From positions 1-44,425 of the forward strand of contig PBYS01000080.1 of NCBI GenBank assembly GCA_002729725.1: DNA of 44,425 nt, written 5' to 3'. The DNA is from Puniceicoccaceae bacterium (lineage in GTDB: Bacteria; Verrucomicrobiota; Verrucomicrobiia; Opitutales; Coraliomargaritaceae). The position numbers and the translations under genes were made by a program. This document shows, one piece after another, positions 34,167-43,776 of the stretch (position 1 is the first letter of the stretch; the number at the start of each line of letters is the position of its first letter). The notes below the pieces were generated by a model that saw nothing but the letters and a program-made list of their open reading frames with translations, was not told the DNA's origin and did no database searches.

Positions 34167-35681
34167 TTAGACGATCTCTTCGACGCCGACTTCAATTTGC
34201 TTGCCGTTAATCGTCAGGCCGTAGCGCTTTTGGGGGCCATTGCTGCTGGCTGCCGGTGTGGCGGTTGCCGCGGCTGCTTTGGGAGCTTCCGCAGGCATGG
34301 CCACTGGCTTGGGCTTGGGCTTGGGGCCTTCGCCTTTTAGATGTTTCTCCAGCTGTGGTGGGAACATTGCGTGGATGACGCAGTGCTCGTCGTCGCTAGG
34401 GAAGTTCTTAGCTTTGAGCTCCTTGCGTAGGTCGTCCATGTGCTTGTGCTGGGCGCCTGGGGCCTCCACGGGGCGGCAGCTGATGGGCTCTTTGCCCGCT
34501 TGCTTGGCAGCGATCTTTTGCACTTCGGGGTCCACCTCGGCAGGGCATTGACCATAGTAGCCCAGCGCGATGTCGGCAGCTTGCGGCGACATTTGCTTCC
34601 AGCGACCAAACTTGACGTTGAGGAAGGCTTGCATGCCAACGATTTGAGAGGTCGGTGTGACGAGTGGAATCCAGCCGAGCGCTTTACGCACGACAGGGAT
34701 CTCACGGAAGACGTCTTCGAACTTATCTTCCATCTTCTGCTCTTTAAGTTGTGTGCGGAAGTTAGAGAGCATGCCGCCGGGCACTTGATATTCAAGCGTA
34801 TCGACGTCGATCACCTCATTCTTGTGACTGGTGAACTCGCCCATCTCGGCGTAGACTTTTTCCAGGTGGGTGCGCACTTCCCGCAGCGACTTGCGTTGTT
34901 CGTCGGAAATTTGTGGGCAGCGCTCGTGCCCTTGCAAGATCGCGAGCATGCGCGTGGTGTCGGGCTGGCCAGTGCCGTTGGCGAAGGGCGAAACGGAGAG
35001 GTCGATGGCGTCTACACCAGCGTCGATGGCCGACATGTAGGTGTTGGTGCCGAGGCCGGCAGTGTCGTGGGTGTGGATCCAGACGGGGATTTTAACCTTC
35101 TTCTTGAGACCGTCGATGATGGCAAAGGCTTCCATTGGCGGGATTAGGCCGGCCATGTCTTTCAATACGATCGCATGGGCTCCCATCTTTTCGAGCTCGA
35201 CCCCCATCTCGATGAATTTGGCGACTGTGTGCACGGGGCTGCTGGTGTAGCAAATCGTGCCGTGGGCCTGAGCCCCGGCCGCGCGGCAGGCGTCGATCGC
35301 GCACTTCATGTTGCGCGTGTCGTTGAGCGCGTCGAAAATACGGAAAATGTTCATCCCGTGATCGGCGCTGGTCTTAATGAAGGCCGTCACCACATCGTCG
35401 GGGAAGTGGGCGTATTGCACAATGTTCTGGCCGCGTAACAGCATCATGTGCGGCGTCTTGGGGCAGGCCTTTTTAAGTGCGTCCAAACGGTCGAATGGGA
35501 ATTCATCCAGGAAGCGCAGGCCGGAGTCGATTGTGGCGCCGCCCCAGGTTTCCAGAGCGCCGAAGCCCCAGTTGTCAAGTTGCTCACAAACTGGGAGCAT
35601 TTGCTCGGTGCGCATACGGGTGGCGGCGAGGCTTTGGTGGCCGTCGCGCAGGACGTTGTTGTTAAGCTGAACTGATTTCAT
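34167..35681 (-). CDS. Carboxyltransferase (pyruvate carboxylase B / OadA-like) without biotin domain
   Basis: The 504-residue protein has the HMGL-like barrel with LNNNVLRDGHQSLAATRMRT at the N-terminus, VLKDMAGLIPPMEAFAII containing the carbamylated-Lys region, and IPVWIHTHDTAGLGTNTYMS with the metal-binding HTHD. The PYC_OADA domain follows (YQVPGGMLSNFRTQL, GYYGQCPAEVDPEVQ). A Pro/Ala/Lys linker leads to RYGLTINGKQIEVGVEEIV, the first strand of a biotinyl domain, where the protein stops. The AMKM biotin site is missing, so a separate biotin carrier must supply it. Reaction: transfer of carboxyl between biotin and pyruvate/oxaloacetate. Confidence 0.9.
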   Translation of the reverse strand: MKSVQLNNNVLRDGHQSLAATRMRTEQMLPVCEQLDNWGFGALETWGGATIDSGLRFLDEFPFDRLDALKKACPKTPHMMLLRGQNIVQYAHFPDDVVTAFIKTSADHGMNIFRIFDALNDTRNMKCAIDACRAAGAQAHGTICYTSSPVHTVAKFIEMGVELEKMGAHAIVLKDMAGLIPPMEAFAIIDGLKKKVKIPVWIHTHDTAGLGTNTYMSAIDAGVDAIDLSVSPFANGTGQPDTTRMLAILQGHERCPQISDEQRKSLREVRTHLEKVYAEMGEFTSHKNEVIDVDTLEYQVPGGMLSNFRTQLKEQKMEDKFEDVFREIPVVRKALGWIPLVTPTSQIVGMQAFLNVKFGRWKQMSPQAADIALGYYGQCPAEVDPEVQKIAAKQAGKEPISCRPVEAPGAQHKHMDDLRKELKAKNFPSDDEHCVIHAMFPPQLEKHLKGEGPKPKPKPVAMPAEAPKAAAATATPAASSNGPQKRYGLTINGKQIEVGVEEIV

Positions 35682-35752
35682 AATGTGAGATTATTAGATA
35701 AACTTTAATAATGAACTTGTGTTGATCAAGCCTTTTCTTTGAGATTCCCGTA

Positions 35753-36982
35753 ATGATGAAAGCCAAACAGCCATTCCATGTAATGACGAAGCCCGCGGGG
35801 CCGTTATGCAATTTAGACTGCACCTACTGTTTTTATCTAGAAAAGGTGAAGCTTTTTCCGAAAAACCATCCGTTCAAGATGAGCGATGATTTATTAGAAG
35901 CTTATATTAAGGGCTACATTGAAGCGCAACCCGGGCCTGAAGTCAGTTTTGCCTGGCAGGGCGGGGAGCCGACTTTAGCAGGTTTAGCATTTTTCGAGAA
36001 AGTTGTGGCCCTGCAGGCACGTTATGGGCTCGGCAAAAAGATTGAGAATGCCTTTCAGACCAATGGCACGCGCTTGACTGACGCGTGGTGTGCTTTTCTC
36101 AAGGCGCATAACTTCCTAGTTGGGATCAGTATCGACGGTCCGGAGCACTTGCATGATGCCTATCGTGTCGATCGCAAGGGGCGTGGCACCTACCGTGAAG
36201 TCGTGCGTGGGATCGAGCTCTGTAAGAAGCACGGCGTCGAGTTTAACACGCTGACGGTGGTGAATGCCAAGAACGTGCAATACCCCTTAGAGGTCTATCG
36301 CTTCCTGCGCGAGATCGGTTCGCAATTTATACAGTTCATCCCGCTGGTTGAGCGCCGTGCCGACAGCGACTCCAGTCAACTCGGGCTAGGCCTGTCGCAT
36401 CCGCCCGATCTATCAGCTGCCAGCACGCTGCAGTTTGAGCCGCAAGTGACCGAGTGGTCGGTGCCCTCGCGTGCCTTGGGCGACTTTTACAATAAGATCT
36501 TTGATCGCTGGGTGCGGCGCGATGTCGGCCGAGTCTACGTGCAGCTCTTTGATGTGACGCTCGGCAAGTGGGTGGGAGCGCCCGGCGGTGTGTGCATGTA
36601 TGCGGAAACCTGTGGTCGCGCGCTCGCGATGGAGCACAATGGCGATCTTTACGCTTGTGATCACTACGTGTATCCGCGCTACCGACTCGGCAATGTGATG
36701 AACCAAAGTATCGCCTCGATGGTGGATAGTGACCAAATGCGTGAATTCGGCGAAGCCAAGCGCAGTCGCCTGCCCAAGCAGTGCCGTGAGTGTGAGGTGC
36801 GCTTCTGTTGTAATGGCGATTGCCCGAAACATCGCTTTGCGCGGACCAAGGACGGGGAATACGGAATCAGTTACCTCTGTGCAGGGCTCAAGCAATTTTT
36901 CAAGCATTCCGGGCCTGCGATGAAGCAGATGGCGGAGCTCTATCGGCAGCAGCGTTCGCCAATGGAAATCATGAAGAAATAA
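35753..36982 (+). CDS. Anaerobic sulfatase maturase (radical SAM, SPASM)
   Basis: The enzyme converts a Cys or Ser in sulfatases to formylglycine. The 409-residue protein has the radical SAM cluster motif C19, C23, C26 (KPAGPLCNLDCTYCFYLEK), FAWQGGEPTLAGL, and FQTNGTRLTD. The C-terminal SPASM domain contributes CMYAETCGRALAMEHNGDLY, ACDHYVYP with the catalytic Asp, and CRECEVRFCCNGDCPKHR. No sulfatase lies in the window, but the group usually carries many elsewhere. tRNA-His follows at 100 bases. Confidence 0.93.
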   Translation: MMKAKQPFHVMTKPAGPLCNLDCTYCFYLEKVKLFPKNHPFKMSDDLLEAYIKGYIEAQPGPEVSFAWQGGEPTLAGLAFFEKVVALQARYGLGKKIENAFQTNGTRLTDAWCAFLKAHNFLVGISIDGPEHLHDAYRVDRKGRGTYREVVRGIELCKKHGVEFNTLTVVNAKNVQYPLEVYRFLREIGSQFIQFIPLVERRADSDSSQLGLGLSHPPDLSAASTLQFEPQVTEWSVPSRALGDFYNKIFDRWVRRDVGRVYVQLFDVTLGKWVGAPGGVCMYAETCGRALAMEHNGDLYACDHYVYPRYRLGNVMNQSIASMVDSDQMREFGEAKRSRLPKQCRECEVRFCCNGDCPKHRFARTKDGEYGISYLCAGLKQFFKHSGPAMKQMAELYRQQRSPMEIMKK

Positions 36983-37081
36983 AAAACTGCAAAAAAGGCC
37001 GAACGCGCTCTTGACAAGAAGGCTGTGAGAAAGAGCATGTCCGTTCTTTCGCAGAAAGGATCAAGAGATATTTCTCTGTAT

Positions 37082-37159
37082 GGTGGCTATAGCTCAGTTG
37101 GTTAGAGCATCGGCTTGTGATGCCGAGGGTCGCGGGTTCGAATCCCGTTAGCCACCCCA
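37082..37159 (+). tRNA. tRNA-His(GUG)
   Basis: Complete cloverleaf: acceptor GTGGCTA/TAGCCAC (37083-37089 with 37149-37155), anticodon loop CTTGTGAT giving GUG, T-arm GGGTTCGAATCCC. The extra G-1 (37082) faces C73 (37156), the His identity pair, and CCA (37157-37159) is encoded. A TTGACA sits at 37011 but no good -10 follows at the right distance. Confidence 0.97.
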
Positions 37160-37170
37160 TCCTTCGCTTT

Positions 37171-37410
37171 TTGTTCCAAAAAGCGGATTCGCAGTATGAC
37201 TTATCCTGTCGGGAATATACTGGGTATACCTCTGATTTGAGACAGCGTTTGAGAGATCACAATGAAGGTTGTTGTGATTACACGCGTCCTTTTAAGCCTT
37301 GGAAGGTGGTCTGGTACTCTGCCTTCGACTGTGAAGCGAAAGCGCGAGCTTTTGAGAAGTATTTGAAGTCGGGCTCGGGTGTTGCTTTTGCTCAGAAACG
37401 TTTGTGGTAG
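37171..37410 (+). pseudogene. GIY-YIG nuclease-like gene, 5' end damaged
   Basis: The frame contains the second half of a small GIY-YIG (YhbQ-like) domain: EYTGYTSDLRQRLRDHNEG, then RPFKPWKVVWYSAF and AFEKYLKSGSGVAFAQKRL. The first strand, normally xYxYILxS, is missing: the preceding residues read SQYDLSCRE. The longest start lies inside the tRNA; a TTG at 37171 is the only start after it. It looks like a gene that lost its start to a small deletion next to the tRNA. Confidence 0.65.
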
Positions 37411-37462
37411 TTCCTGAGCTGCTTTTGTAATCGTACTTTCTGTCGTGCGGCAGACGCCCGGA

Positions 37463-39748
37463 TCACTTTTTGAGGGCGGCGTCAAACCAGTTACTGCCGA
37501 AGTCGTTGTTACTGGAGCGGCGATCGCCTCGTTGGCCACGCTGTTGTCCCTTGCCAGGCTGGGCGCCGCGGCTTTTGGGGGCGACCGTGCGCTCTTTTTT
37601 GCCGCCGATTTCGGGCTGCTTCTTCATGGAGAGTGCGATGCGCTTGCGCTGGAGGTCGATTTCGGTGACGGTGACCCGCACCTTGTCGCCGACTTTCACG
37701 ACTTTGTTGGGATCGTCGACGAAGTTGTCAGAGAGCTGGCTGATGTGGACCAGTCCGTCTTGGTGCACACCGACATCGACGAAGGCCCCGAAGGCGGTTA
37801 CATTGGTCACGATGCCGGGAAGCTTCATGCCGAGTGTGAGGTCGGCTGCTTTCTCGACCCCCTCGGCAAAAGCAAAGGCCTCAAACTGCTTGCGTGGGTC
37901 GCGCCCGGGCTTGGCGAGTTCTTCCATGATGTCTCGCAGAGTGGGCAGGCCGACTTCGTCGGAGACGTAATCTTCGAGCTTAATTTTTGCGCGTGCGCTG
38001 CTGTCTTGAGTTAGGTCATGAACTTTACAGCCTATGTTGGCGGCCATTTGCTCGACGAGCGCATAGCGCTCTGGGTGCACGCCGCTCTGGTCGAGGGGGT
38101 GCGCGGCGTCGCGAATACGTAGGAAGCCAGCGCACTGTTCGAAGGCCTTGGGGCCGAGTCGGCTGACTTTGCTAAACTCCTTGCGGGATTTGAAGGGGCC
38201 GTTCCCTTGTCGGTGTGCGACGATGTTGCCCGCGATGGATTCGTTGAGGCCGGATACGTAGGAGAGCAGTTGCTTGCTGGCGGTGTTGATCTCGACGCCG
38301 ACTTTGTTGACGGAGGAGATCACGGTGTCGTCGAGTGTGCGCTTGAGTGCAAGCTGATCCACGTCGTGTTGGTATTGGCCCACACCAATGGATTTTGGGT
38401 CGAGTTTGACCAGTTCCGCCAGCGGATCCATCAGCCGGCGGCCGATGGAAACGGCGCCACGCACCGTCAGGTCTTGATCGGGGAATTCCTCGCGAGCCGC
38501 TTCAGAGGCGGAGTAGATCGAGGCGCCCGATTCGTTGACGCTTACAATCACGATATTTGCCGAGAGTCCCAAGCCGCGGAAGAAGGCCTCGGTTTCGCGG
38601 CCGGCTGTGCCGTTGCCGATGGCGATGGCTTCGATCTTATATTTTTCAATCAGCGCCTTGGCTTCAATGCCGGCGCGCTCGACTTGAGCGGCGCTGCCTG
38701 TGCAGAAAAGTACGTGGTTGAAGAGTAGTTGCCCTTGAGCGTCGAGAATCACGGTTTTACAACCGGTGCGGAAGCCGGGGTCGACGGCCATGGTGCGCTT
38801 TTGTCCCAGTGGGGAGGCGAGCAAAAGTTCGCGCGCGTTATCCGCAAATACCTGGATGGCGGCTGCGTCGGCCTTCTTTTTGGCCTGCAGCCGCACTTCA
38901 GTTTCCATCGAAGGGCTGAGCAGGCGCTTGTAGGCGTCGGCGATGGCTTTTTTGACTTCGTCGGCGGCGGGGCCGCGTCCTTTGAGAAATTGCTTTTCAA
39001 TCATCACGATCGCGCTCTCTTCTTCGGGCAGGATGCGATGGAACAGGAAGCCTTCTTTTTCGCCGCGGCGGATCGCCAGCACTCGGTGGGAGGGGGCATT
39101 TTTGATCGGTTCCTGCCAGTCGAAATAGTCGCTGTATTTGGCACCATCGGCTTCTTTGCCGGGGAAGGCCTCGGAGCTTAGAACCCCATGTTCCCAGAAG
39201 AGTTTGCGTAGTTTTTCGCGGATGTCGGCGTCGTCGCTAATCCATTCAGCTATGATGTGGCGTGCGCCAAGCAGTGCGGCGTCGGCGTCGGGCACTTCCT
39301 TTTCGGCATCGACATAGCTGCGCGCTTGTTGCGCGGTGTCGTTGGCATTTTGGTTCTCAAAAATATGTGTGGCCAGCGACTCGAGGCCACGTTCGCGGGC
39401 GATCATGGCCTTGGTCCTGCGTTTGGGGCGGAAGGGGAGGTAGATGTCTTCCAGTTTGGCGAGAGTCCTGGCTTCGGCAATTTTGCTTTTCAGTTCGTCG
39501 CTTAGCAGGCCGCGTTCATCGAGTGATTTCTTGATGGATTCACGACGACTCGCTAGGTCGGCGAGTTGTTGCAAGCGATCTCGAATCGAAGTAATTAGGA
39601 CTTCGTCGAGCTCGCCAGTCTGTTCTTTACGGTAGCGAGCGATAAAGGGAACGGTGCCGCCTTCAGCGATCAGTGCTGCGGTGGCAGCGACTTGATGAGC
39701 CTTGAGGCTCAGTTCTTCGGCGATTTGATCAATAAATAGGTTCTGCAT
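37463..39748 (-). CDS. tex: Tex family RNA-binding transcription accessory protein
   Basis: A 761-residue Tex protein, related to the eukaryotic elongation factor Spt6. Order: N-terminal helical domain (VPFIARYRKEQTGELDEVLI), YqgF/RNase H-like domain (MAVDPGFRTGCKTVILDAQG, AIGNGTAGRETEAFFRGL), helix-hairpin-helix segment (LNESIAGNIVAHRQGNGPF), and the S1 RNA-binding domain (LTLGMKLPGIVTNVTAFGAF). The last 45 residues are a basic Gly/Gln/Arg tail (GQQRGQRGDRRSSNN). It acts on transcription or RNA. It is monocistronic. Confidence 0.95.
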   Translation of the reverse strand: MQNLFIDQIAEELSLKAHQVAATAALIAEGGTVPFIARYRKEQTGELDEVLITSIRDRLQQLADLASRRESIKKSLDERGLLSDELKSKIAEARTLAKLEDIYLPFRPKRRTKAMIARERGLESLATHIFENQNANDTAQQARSYVDAEKEVPDADAALLGARHIIAEWISDDADIREKLRKLFWEHGVLSSEAFPGKEADGAKYSDYFDWQEPIKNAPSHRVLAIRRGEKEGFLFHRILPEEESAIVMIEKQFLKGRGPAADEVKKAIADAYKRLLSPSMETEVRLQAKKKADAAAIQVFADNARELLLASPLGQKRTMAVDPGFRTGCKTVILDAQGQLLFNHVLFCTGSAAQVERAGIEAKALIEKYKIEAIAIGNGTAGRETEAFFRGLGLSANIVIVSVNESGASIYSASEAAREEFPDQDLTVRGAVSIGRRLMDPLAELVKLDPKSIGVGQYQHDVDQLALKRTLDDTVISSVNKVGVEINTASKQLLSYVSGLNESIAGNIVAHRQGNGPFKSRKEFSKVSRLGPKAFEQCAGFLRIRDAAHPLDQSGVHPERYALVEQMAANIGCKVHDLTQDSSARAKIKLEDYVSDEVGLPTLRDIMEELAKPGRDPRKQFEAFAFAEGVEKAADLTLGMKLPGIVTNVTAFGAFVDVGVHQDGLVHISQLSDNFVDDPNKVVKVGDKVRVTVTEIDLQRKRIALSMKKQPEIGGKKERTVAPKSRGAQPGKGQQRGQRGDRRSSNNDFGSNWFDAALKK

Positions 39749-39852
39749 GGGTGGTAAAAAGGCGCTCCCGATTTGGGTATCGTGGGAAAGCGGACGACCC
39801 TAGTACAGATGTTCTATAGGGAAAGCAAAACTGTGGCTCAAACAGCGTTTTT

Positions 39853-41358
39853 TTAGAAGGCGAGGTCGTCGATGTATGGAGCTCGCTCGTCACCGACCAG
39901 TTCTTCGACGTAATCGACCGTGGTGGGACCAGCGCTGGTGGTGCCGCCGGTGTAGTTGGCTAGCGACTGGTCATAGCGGAAGGAACCACTACCTGTGAGT
40001 TCTATGTTCTTGCTGATAACGGAGCCGTAGATGTCGGAGTTGCCGGTGACCTTCACTTCGGCATTGGGCGCATAAATGATGCCACTGAATTGTCCGTTGT
40101 TGAGGAAATCGAAATTTTGTGTGCCTGTTGCGGTGCCCCAAATCTGTAGTTGTTGGGGAGAAACTTCGCTAAAGAGTCCTGCACCTGTGATCGCCATGTC
40201 GCCAGCGAGGTAGATCGTGACTGTGGCGTCGTCAGCCATTTCGATGGTGCCGCCCTCGATTACTTTGAGTGTGGTTTGGTTCTCGTTGGGTAGATTGATC
40301 ACGACGTCGCCTTCGATGCGCAAGGTCGCGCCCGCTTTGACTTCCAGTTCATCTAAATTGAGAATGGTGAGAGTGTCGGGGGCGCCTAGAGTTTCTTCAT
40401 CTACGTAAACGTTTTGATACCAGGTGGACCATTTATTGCTGACTTCGCGTCTATCGGTGTAGGGGAGCTTATAATCGAGCCGAAGGTCGGTAGGGGTGAG
40501 GCTGGGCACGGTAATTTCTTCGAAATCTGCGGTGAAGCCCGTTGAGAGCGCACCTGTTTGAGTGGAGACCAGCCAGCCGTTTTTCTTCCAAAGTTCGTCG
40601 GTGTCGGACGAATCCCATTCGCTCATATCTTTAGGCCCGACTTGGCCGCCCCATCCCACGTCGAGGCCGCTGTAGTCAGCTGAGCCGACGGCTGCCGTGC
40701 CATATACATCGGAGCTGCCGATTGTGATGGCACCGGCAGCGGTACTCGCGGTGGCGATGGCCACCTTGTCAGTCGCTACGCCGCTGCTGTAGGGAATGTA
40801 AGGAGTGCTGGGGTCATTGTCTGGGTCAGAGACCCAGCTGTCAAATTTGACACCTCCGCTGGCTTTGATGAAATCTTTGGTCAGCATGCCATAGGCAAAG
40901 AGCCCTTGTGCGCTCGACGCTGAAATGCTGGCATACATGTATTTCTCGATAGGAGGGCCGGTTGGCTGACTGATTGATGATTTGACGACGACCTCTGGCG
41001 AGTCGCTCGAATAATTGTAGACGGAAATTTTAGTGGTCGATTTTATGTTGCCGGTAAAGGTGATTTCATCGAGTGTTTTAAGGGCACTTTGGCCTGTGAT
41101 GGTCCAATTGCTCCAATCGTAGTTATTCTCTGACTGCAGCATAATTGCTTGCACGGCATATTCGACTCCTGACTCAGCAAGGTTGATGGCGGCCGTGTTG
41201 TAAAAGACGCGGTTGGATTGTTTGAGTGTTTGGTTGCTCAAGTTCAGATAGCCAGGTATCGCGATCACTGCGAGTAGTGTCGTGAAAATCATGGAGATGA
41301 TTAAAGCGCTCCCTTGTTTAGATGTGGCGCCCCTGAATGGTTTAATATGTGTATGCAT
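39853..41358 (-). CDS. PilX-like pilus assembly protein with DUF7305-like end
   Basis: The 501-residue protein starts with a basic segment and a prepilin-like membrane helix (GSALIISMIFTTLLAVIAIP), as in PilX. The long secreted part ends with FSGIIYAPNAEVKVTGNSDI and GSVISKNIELTGSGSFRYD, typical of the DUF7305 beta-helix region. The start follows AAGGACT, one of few Shine-Dalgarno-like sites here, 5 bases after the PilW-like stop. It is the last of three minor-pilin-like genes and probably forms a pilus tip or secretion-system pseudopilin. Confidence 0.75.
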   Translation of the reverse strand: MHTHIKPFRGATSKQGSALIISMIFTTLLAVIAIPGYLNLSNQTLKQSNRVFYNTAAINLAESGVEYAVQAIMLQSENNYDWSNWTITGQSALKTLDEITFTGNIKSTTKISVYNYSSDSPEVVVKSSISQPTGPPIEKYMYASISASSAQGLFAYGMLTKDFIKASGGVKFDSWVSDPDNDPSTPYIPYSSGVATDKVAIATASTAAGAITIGSSDVYGTAAVGSADYSGLDVGWGGQVGPKDMSEWDSSDTDELWKKNGWLVSTQTGALSTGFTADFEEITVPSLTPTDLRLDYKLPYTDRREVSNKWSTWYQNVYVDEETLGAPDTLTILNLDELEVKAGATLRIEGDVVINLPNENQTTLKVIEGGTIEMADDATVTIYLAGDMAITGAGLFSEVSPQQLQIWGTATGTQNFDFLNNGQFSGIIYAPNAEVKVTGNSDIYGSVISKNIELTGSGSFRYDQSLANYTGGTTSAGPTTVDYVEELVGDERAPYIDDLAF

Positions 41359-41363
41359 AGTCC

Positions 41364-41930
41364 TTACGGGGTTGGAGTGTCTTTATTTCTAAGAATGTAG
41401 CGGGCCGATGCGATCTTTGCCGTGGTTGGGGTGCCTGCATTGGTATGTTTGCTAAATTCACCTACGATTTGTAGCATCTTTGTGTTTTCGTTGAGAGGAG
41501 TTAGGCTGATGCCCTGAATTATGGGACTGCCAGTAATATCGTAAGCAAGAAAGTCAAGCTCGCTGACATTGGAGGCTAATACGACACGTCTGCTACCTGT
41601 TTCTTGCCGTGTCACCTCTTGGCTGTCGGGGTCGTAGGTGTAAGTATAATTGACCCCCTTTTTGAGAAGTTTGAAGCTGTTGCTATTAGACCACGTGATT
41701 GACTCCGCTTCTCTGACGTCGCGCGAAAAATTTTGGATTAGTTTTCCCGTTTCTATATCGAAATCGGAGTAATCAGACGCCACTAATGTGGCTCTCGCAA
41801 AACTGAGGTAGAAGGTGATGACGACTGCTGACAGAATCATGGAAAGGCTCACTGCAACCAATAGCTCCGCAAGTGTCATCCCGGAGGTCGAGGCTCTCTT
41901 CTTGGCTGTATTTATCGCGGTGTTACACAT
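41364..41930 (-). CDS. PilW-like minor prepilin
   Basis: The 188-residue protein has a type IV prepilin N-terminus: SG|MTLAELLVAVSLSMILSAVV, with Glu at +5 after the processing site and a hydrophobic helix. The C-terminal part is beta-rich (FKLLKKGVNYTYTYDPDSQE). It sits between the PilV- and PilX-like genes (32 and 5 bases). Confidence 0.75.
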   Translation of the reverse strand: MCNTAINTAKKRASTSGMTLAELLVAVSLSMILSAVVITFYLSFARATLVASDYSDFDIETGKLIQNFSRDVREAESITWSNSNSFKLLKKGVNYTYTYDPDSQEVTRQETGSRRVVLASNVSELDFLAYDITGSPIIQGISLTPLNENTKMLQIVGEFSKHTNAGTPTTAKIASARYILRNKDTPTP

Positions 41931-41962
41931 GAAATCGTAATCTAAAATTGTAAGGCTGGTAA

Positions 41963-42454
41963 TTAAGGCCGTAGACCATAGTAGTAGTCGTGCATCCCGT
42001 TTTCGGCGTAGTTAAAAACCATGGCGAGTTGATGCGTATCGTCCTTTATGCCTGTCCACTCTGCCGATAAACGAATTTGTAGCAGTCCTGATTCACCATT
42101 CGGAACTGTGATTTCTCGTTTGAACACGAACTTGTCGGGCTGAACCTCAGGAAACTGTATGGTCTCCGATGCGGTAAAAGTCGCAGATCTCGCCAGGTTT
42201 TGAAGGGCCGACCAGTTGAGTAATCTGATTTGTTCCGCTTCATCTTGTAAGACCTGGGTGACATAAGAGGTCGCGCGCGCTGTATCATTTTGCAGCATAC
42301 CTATTCGCAAGCATATTGCGGATGAGGCCAGGCCAAGCCCTATAACCATAATCGCCACCATGATTTCTACCAGTGTGAATCCGCGAGTCTGCCGGCATGC
42401 AAGTTTTCGTGCCGTCGGAGTCTGGGGAGGTGAATGTGGCGTGTCGATCTGCAT
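41963..42454 (-). CDS. PilV-like minor prepilin
   Basis: The 163-residue protein has a long polar leader and the class III signal RG|FTLVEIMVAIMVIGLGLASS. Glu is at +5 and the hydrophobic helix follows. The rest is alpha/beta with AEQIRLLNWSALQNLA. It is the first of three minor-pilin-like genes on the minus strand. The 166 bases upstream, to gmk, hold no gene. Confidence 0.8.
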   Translation of the reverse strand: MQIDTPHSPPQTPTARKLACRQTRGFTLVEIMVAIMVIGLGLASSAICLRIGMLQNDTARATSYVTQVLQDEAEQIRLLNWSALQNLARSATFTASETIQFPEVQPDKFVFKREITVPNGESGLLQIRLSAEWTGIKDDTHQLAMVFNYAENGMHDYYYGLRP

Positions 42455-42620
42455 GTTCTAAGGCATTTTTTATCGCTAGCTAGGCGATGTCAGATGTCGC
42501 TAGTACTAGCATAAATACCACTAACATACAATCGTATAGTGTATGAACCTCATTTTTACAAGATTCTTAATATGATTGTAGGCGCGCAGTCAGCGACTAC
42601 GCAGAGGCATCGTTTGGGGC

Positions 42621-43211
42621 TCAGGATGCTTTGAGAGACTGGTAAATTTCCTTGAGCGCGGCGAAGTCTTGGTCGCGAGATCCGCTGAGGATGGTATGGT
42701 TGTAGAGTTCACTTTGTTGCATCTCTTCGACGGCGACTTGCATGCGGCGTTGCACTTCGTCCTCGGCGTCGGTACCGCGTCCCCGTAAGCGAGCTTCGAG
42801 CTCAGCGATGGTGGGGGGCATGATGAAGACAGTGGTGACCTTGCCTTTGAGTAGCGGGTCGTTTTGTGCGGTATCACGCATTTGAGCCGCGCCTTGCACA
42901 TCGATATTGAGTAACAGGTCCACTCCGGCTGCCAGCTTGTTTTGCACTTCGCTTTTTAAGGTGCCGTATAAATTGCTATGAACGTGGGCGTGCTCGTAAA
43001 AGGCGCCCGCATCGATTTTGGCCTGAAAGCTTTGGTGGTCGAAGAAGTAGTAGTCGATGGTATCCACTTCGCCCGCACGCGGCGCGCGGGTGGTGGAAGT
43101 GACGACGCGTTGCACGCCTGGCACTTCGGCGAGCATGCGGTCGCACACGGTGGTTTTGCCGCTGCCAGCGGGGCCTGATACGATGATGAGGTGACCTGTA
43201 TTCACAGCCAT
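42621..43211 (-). CDS. gmk: Guanylate kinase
   Basis: Gmk phosphorylates GMP to GDP with ATP. The P-loop is [22 protein letters not shown] binding is marked by [19 protein letters not shown], and [14 protein letters not shown] and [20 protein letters not shown] follow. At 196 residues it has the usual length. The membrane protein gene lies 28 bases upstream on the same strand. Confidence 0.96.
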   Translation of the reverse strand: MAVNTGHLIIVSGPAGSGKTTVCDRMLAEVPGVQRVVTSTTRAPRAGEVDTIDYYFFDHQSFQAKIDAGAFYEHAHVHSNLYGTLKSEVQNKLAAGVDLLLNIDVQGAAQMRDTAQNDPLLKGKVTTVFIMPPTIAELEARLRGRGTDAEDEVQRRMQVAVEEMQQSELYNHTILSGSRDQDFAALKEIYQSLKAS

Positions 43212-43239
43212 GGTTTCGATCGTTCGGTATTATTGGGTG

Positions 43240-43776
43240 TTAGTAAGTGAGGGCGACTCCGAGCAGGAGCAGGCCGTAAGCTGCGAATACGCCACCAAAG
43301 ATGCGTGGGCGTGTTTCCTTGTTGTAGAGCCACTCAAAGAAATCGCGCAATTTGTAGGGGTTGGAGCCTAGTATGAGAGCCGCTACGATCGCGGCATATA
43401 CAAATGTGACTAGGAAGAGTCGAGTGGCTGGCAGCTCCATGTAGGCGGCATTCAGCAGGGTGCCTGCTGTTAGTAAGATCAGGGCGGCGAGTCCGCGCAC
43501 TGCGAGGAAGTCCGGCACGTAGATGAAGGAGCCGACTGCCACGACAAGAAAGACACCAAATAGCAGGTTCTTATATTGCCCAAAGTCGGCTGGGCCGAGT
43601 TGTGTGATCTTATACAGGAACCATGCGGCGGCAGTGCCGAGTAGGATGTAGGCTGCGACTCGCGAGCGGGGAAATGCTTGCACGCTCGCTGCCGAGCGCA
43701 TGCCGTGCCACAGAAAGTGAGCACCGAAGGCGATCAGAAAGATGCTGGTAAAGAGAGTGGCTTGGAAAAGTGTCAT
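43240..43776 (-). CDS. Six-helix membrane protein of unknown function
   Basis: The 178-residue protein has about six hydrophobic helices, e.g. [70 protein letters not shown] and [19 protein letters not shown] recognise no family. It is likely co-transcribed with gmk (28 bases apart). It diverges from the HAD gene. Confidence 0.7.
   Translation of the reverse strand: MTLFQATLFTSIFLIAFGAHFLWHGMRSAASVQAFPRSRVAAYILLGTAAAWFLYKITQLGPADFGQYKNLLFGVFLVVAVGSFIYVPDFLAVRGLAALILLTAGTLLNAAYMELPATRLFLVTFVYAAIVAALILGSNPYKLRDFFEWLYNKETRPRIFGGVFAAYGLLLLGVALTY

Noticed and set aside
37011..37040. Promoter for tRNA-His (TTGACA at 37011)
   Set aside because: A perfect -35 is present but no acceptable -10 follows at 16-19 bases.
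37117..37410. GIY-YIG frame beginning inside tRNA-His
   Set aside because: The ATG at 37117 lies in the tRNA; only the part after 37171 is treated as gene remnant.
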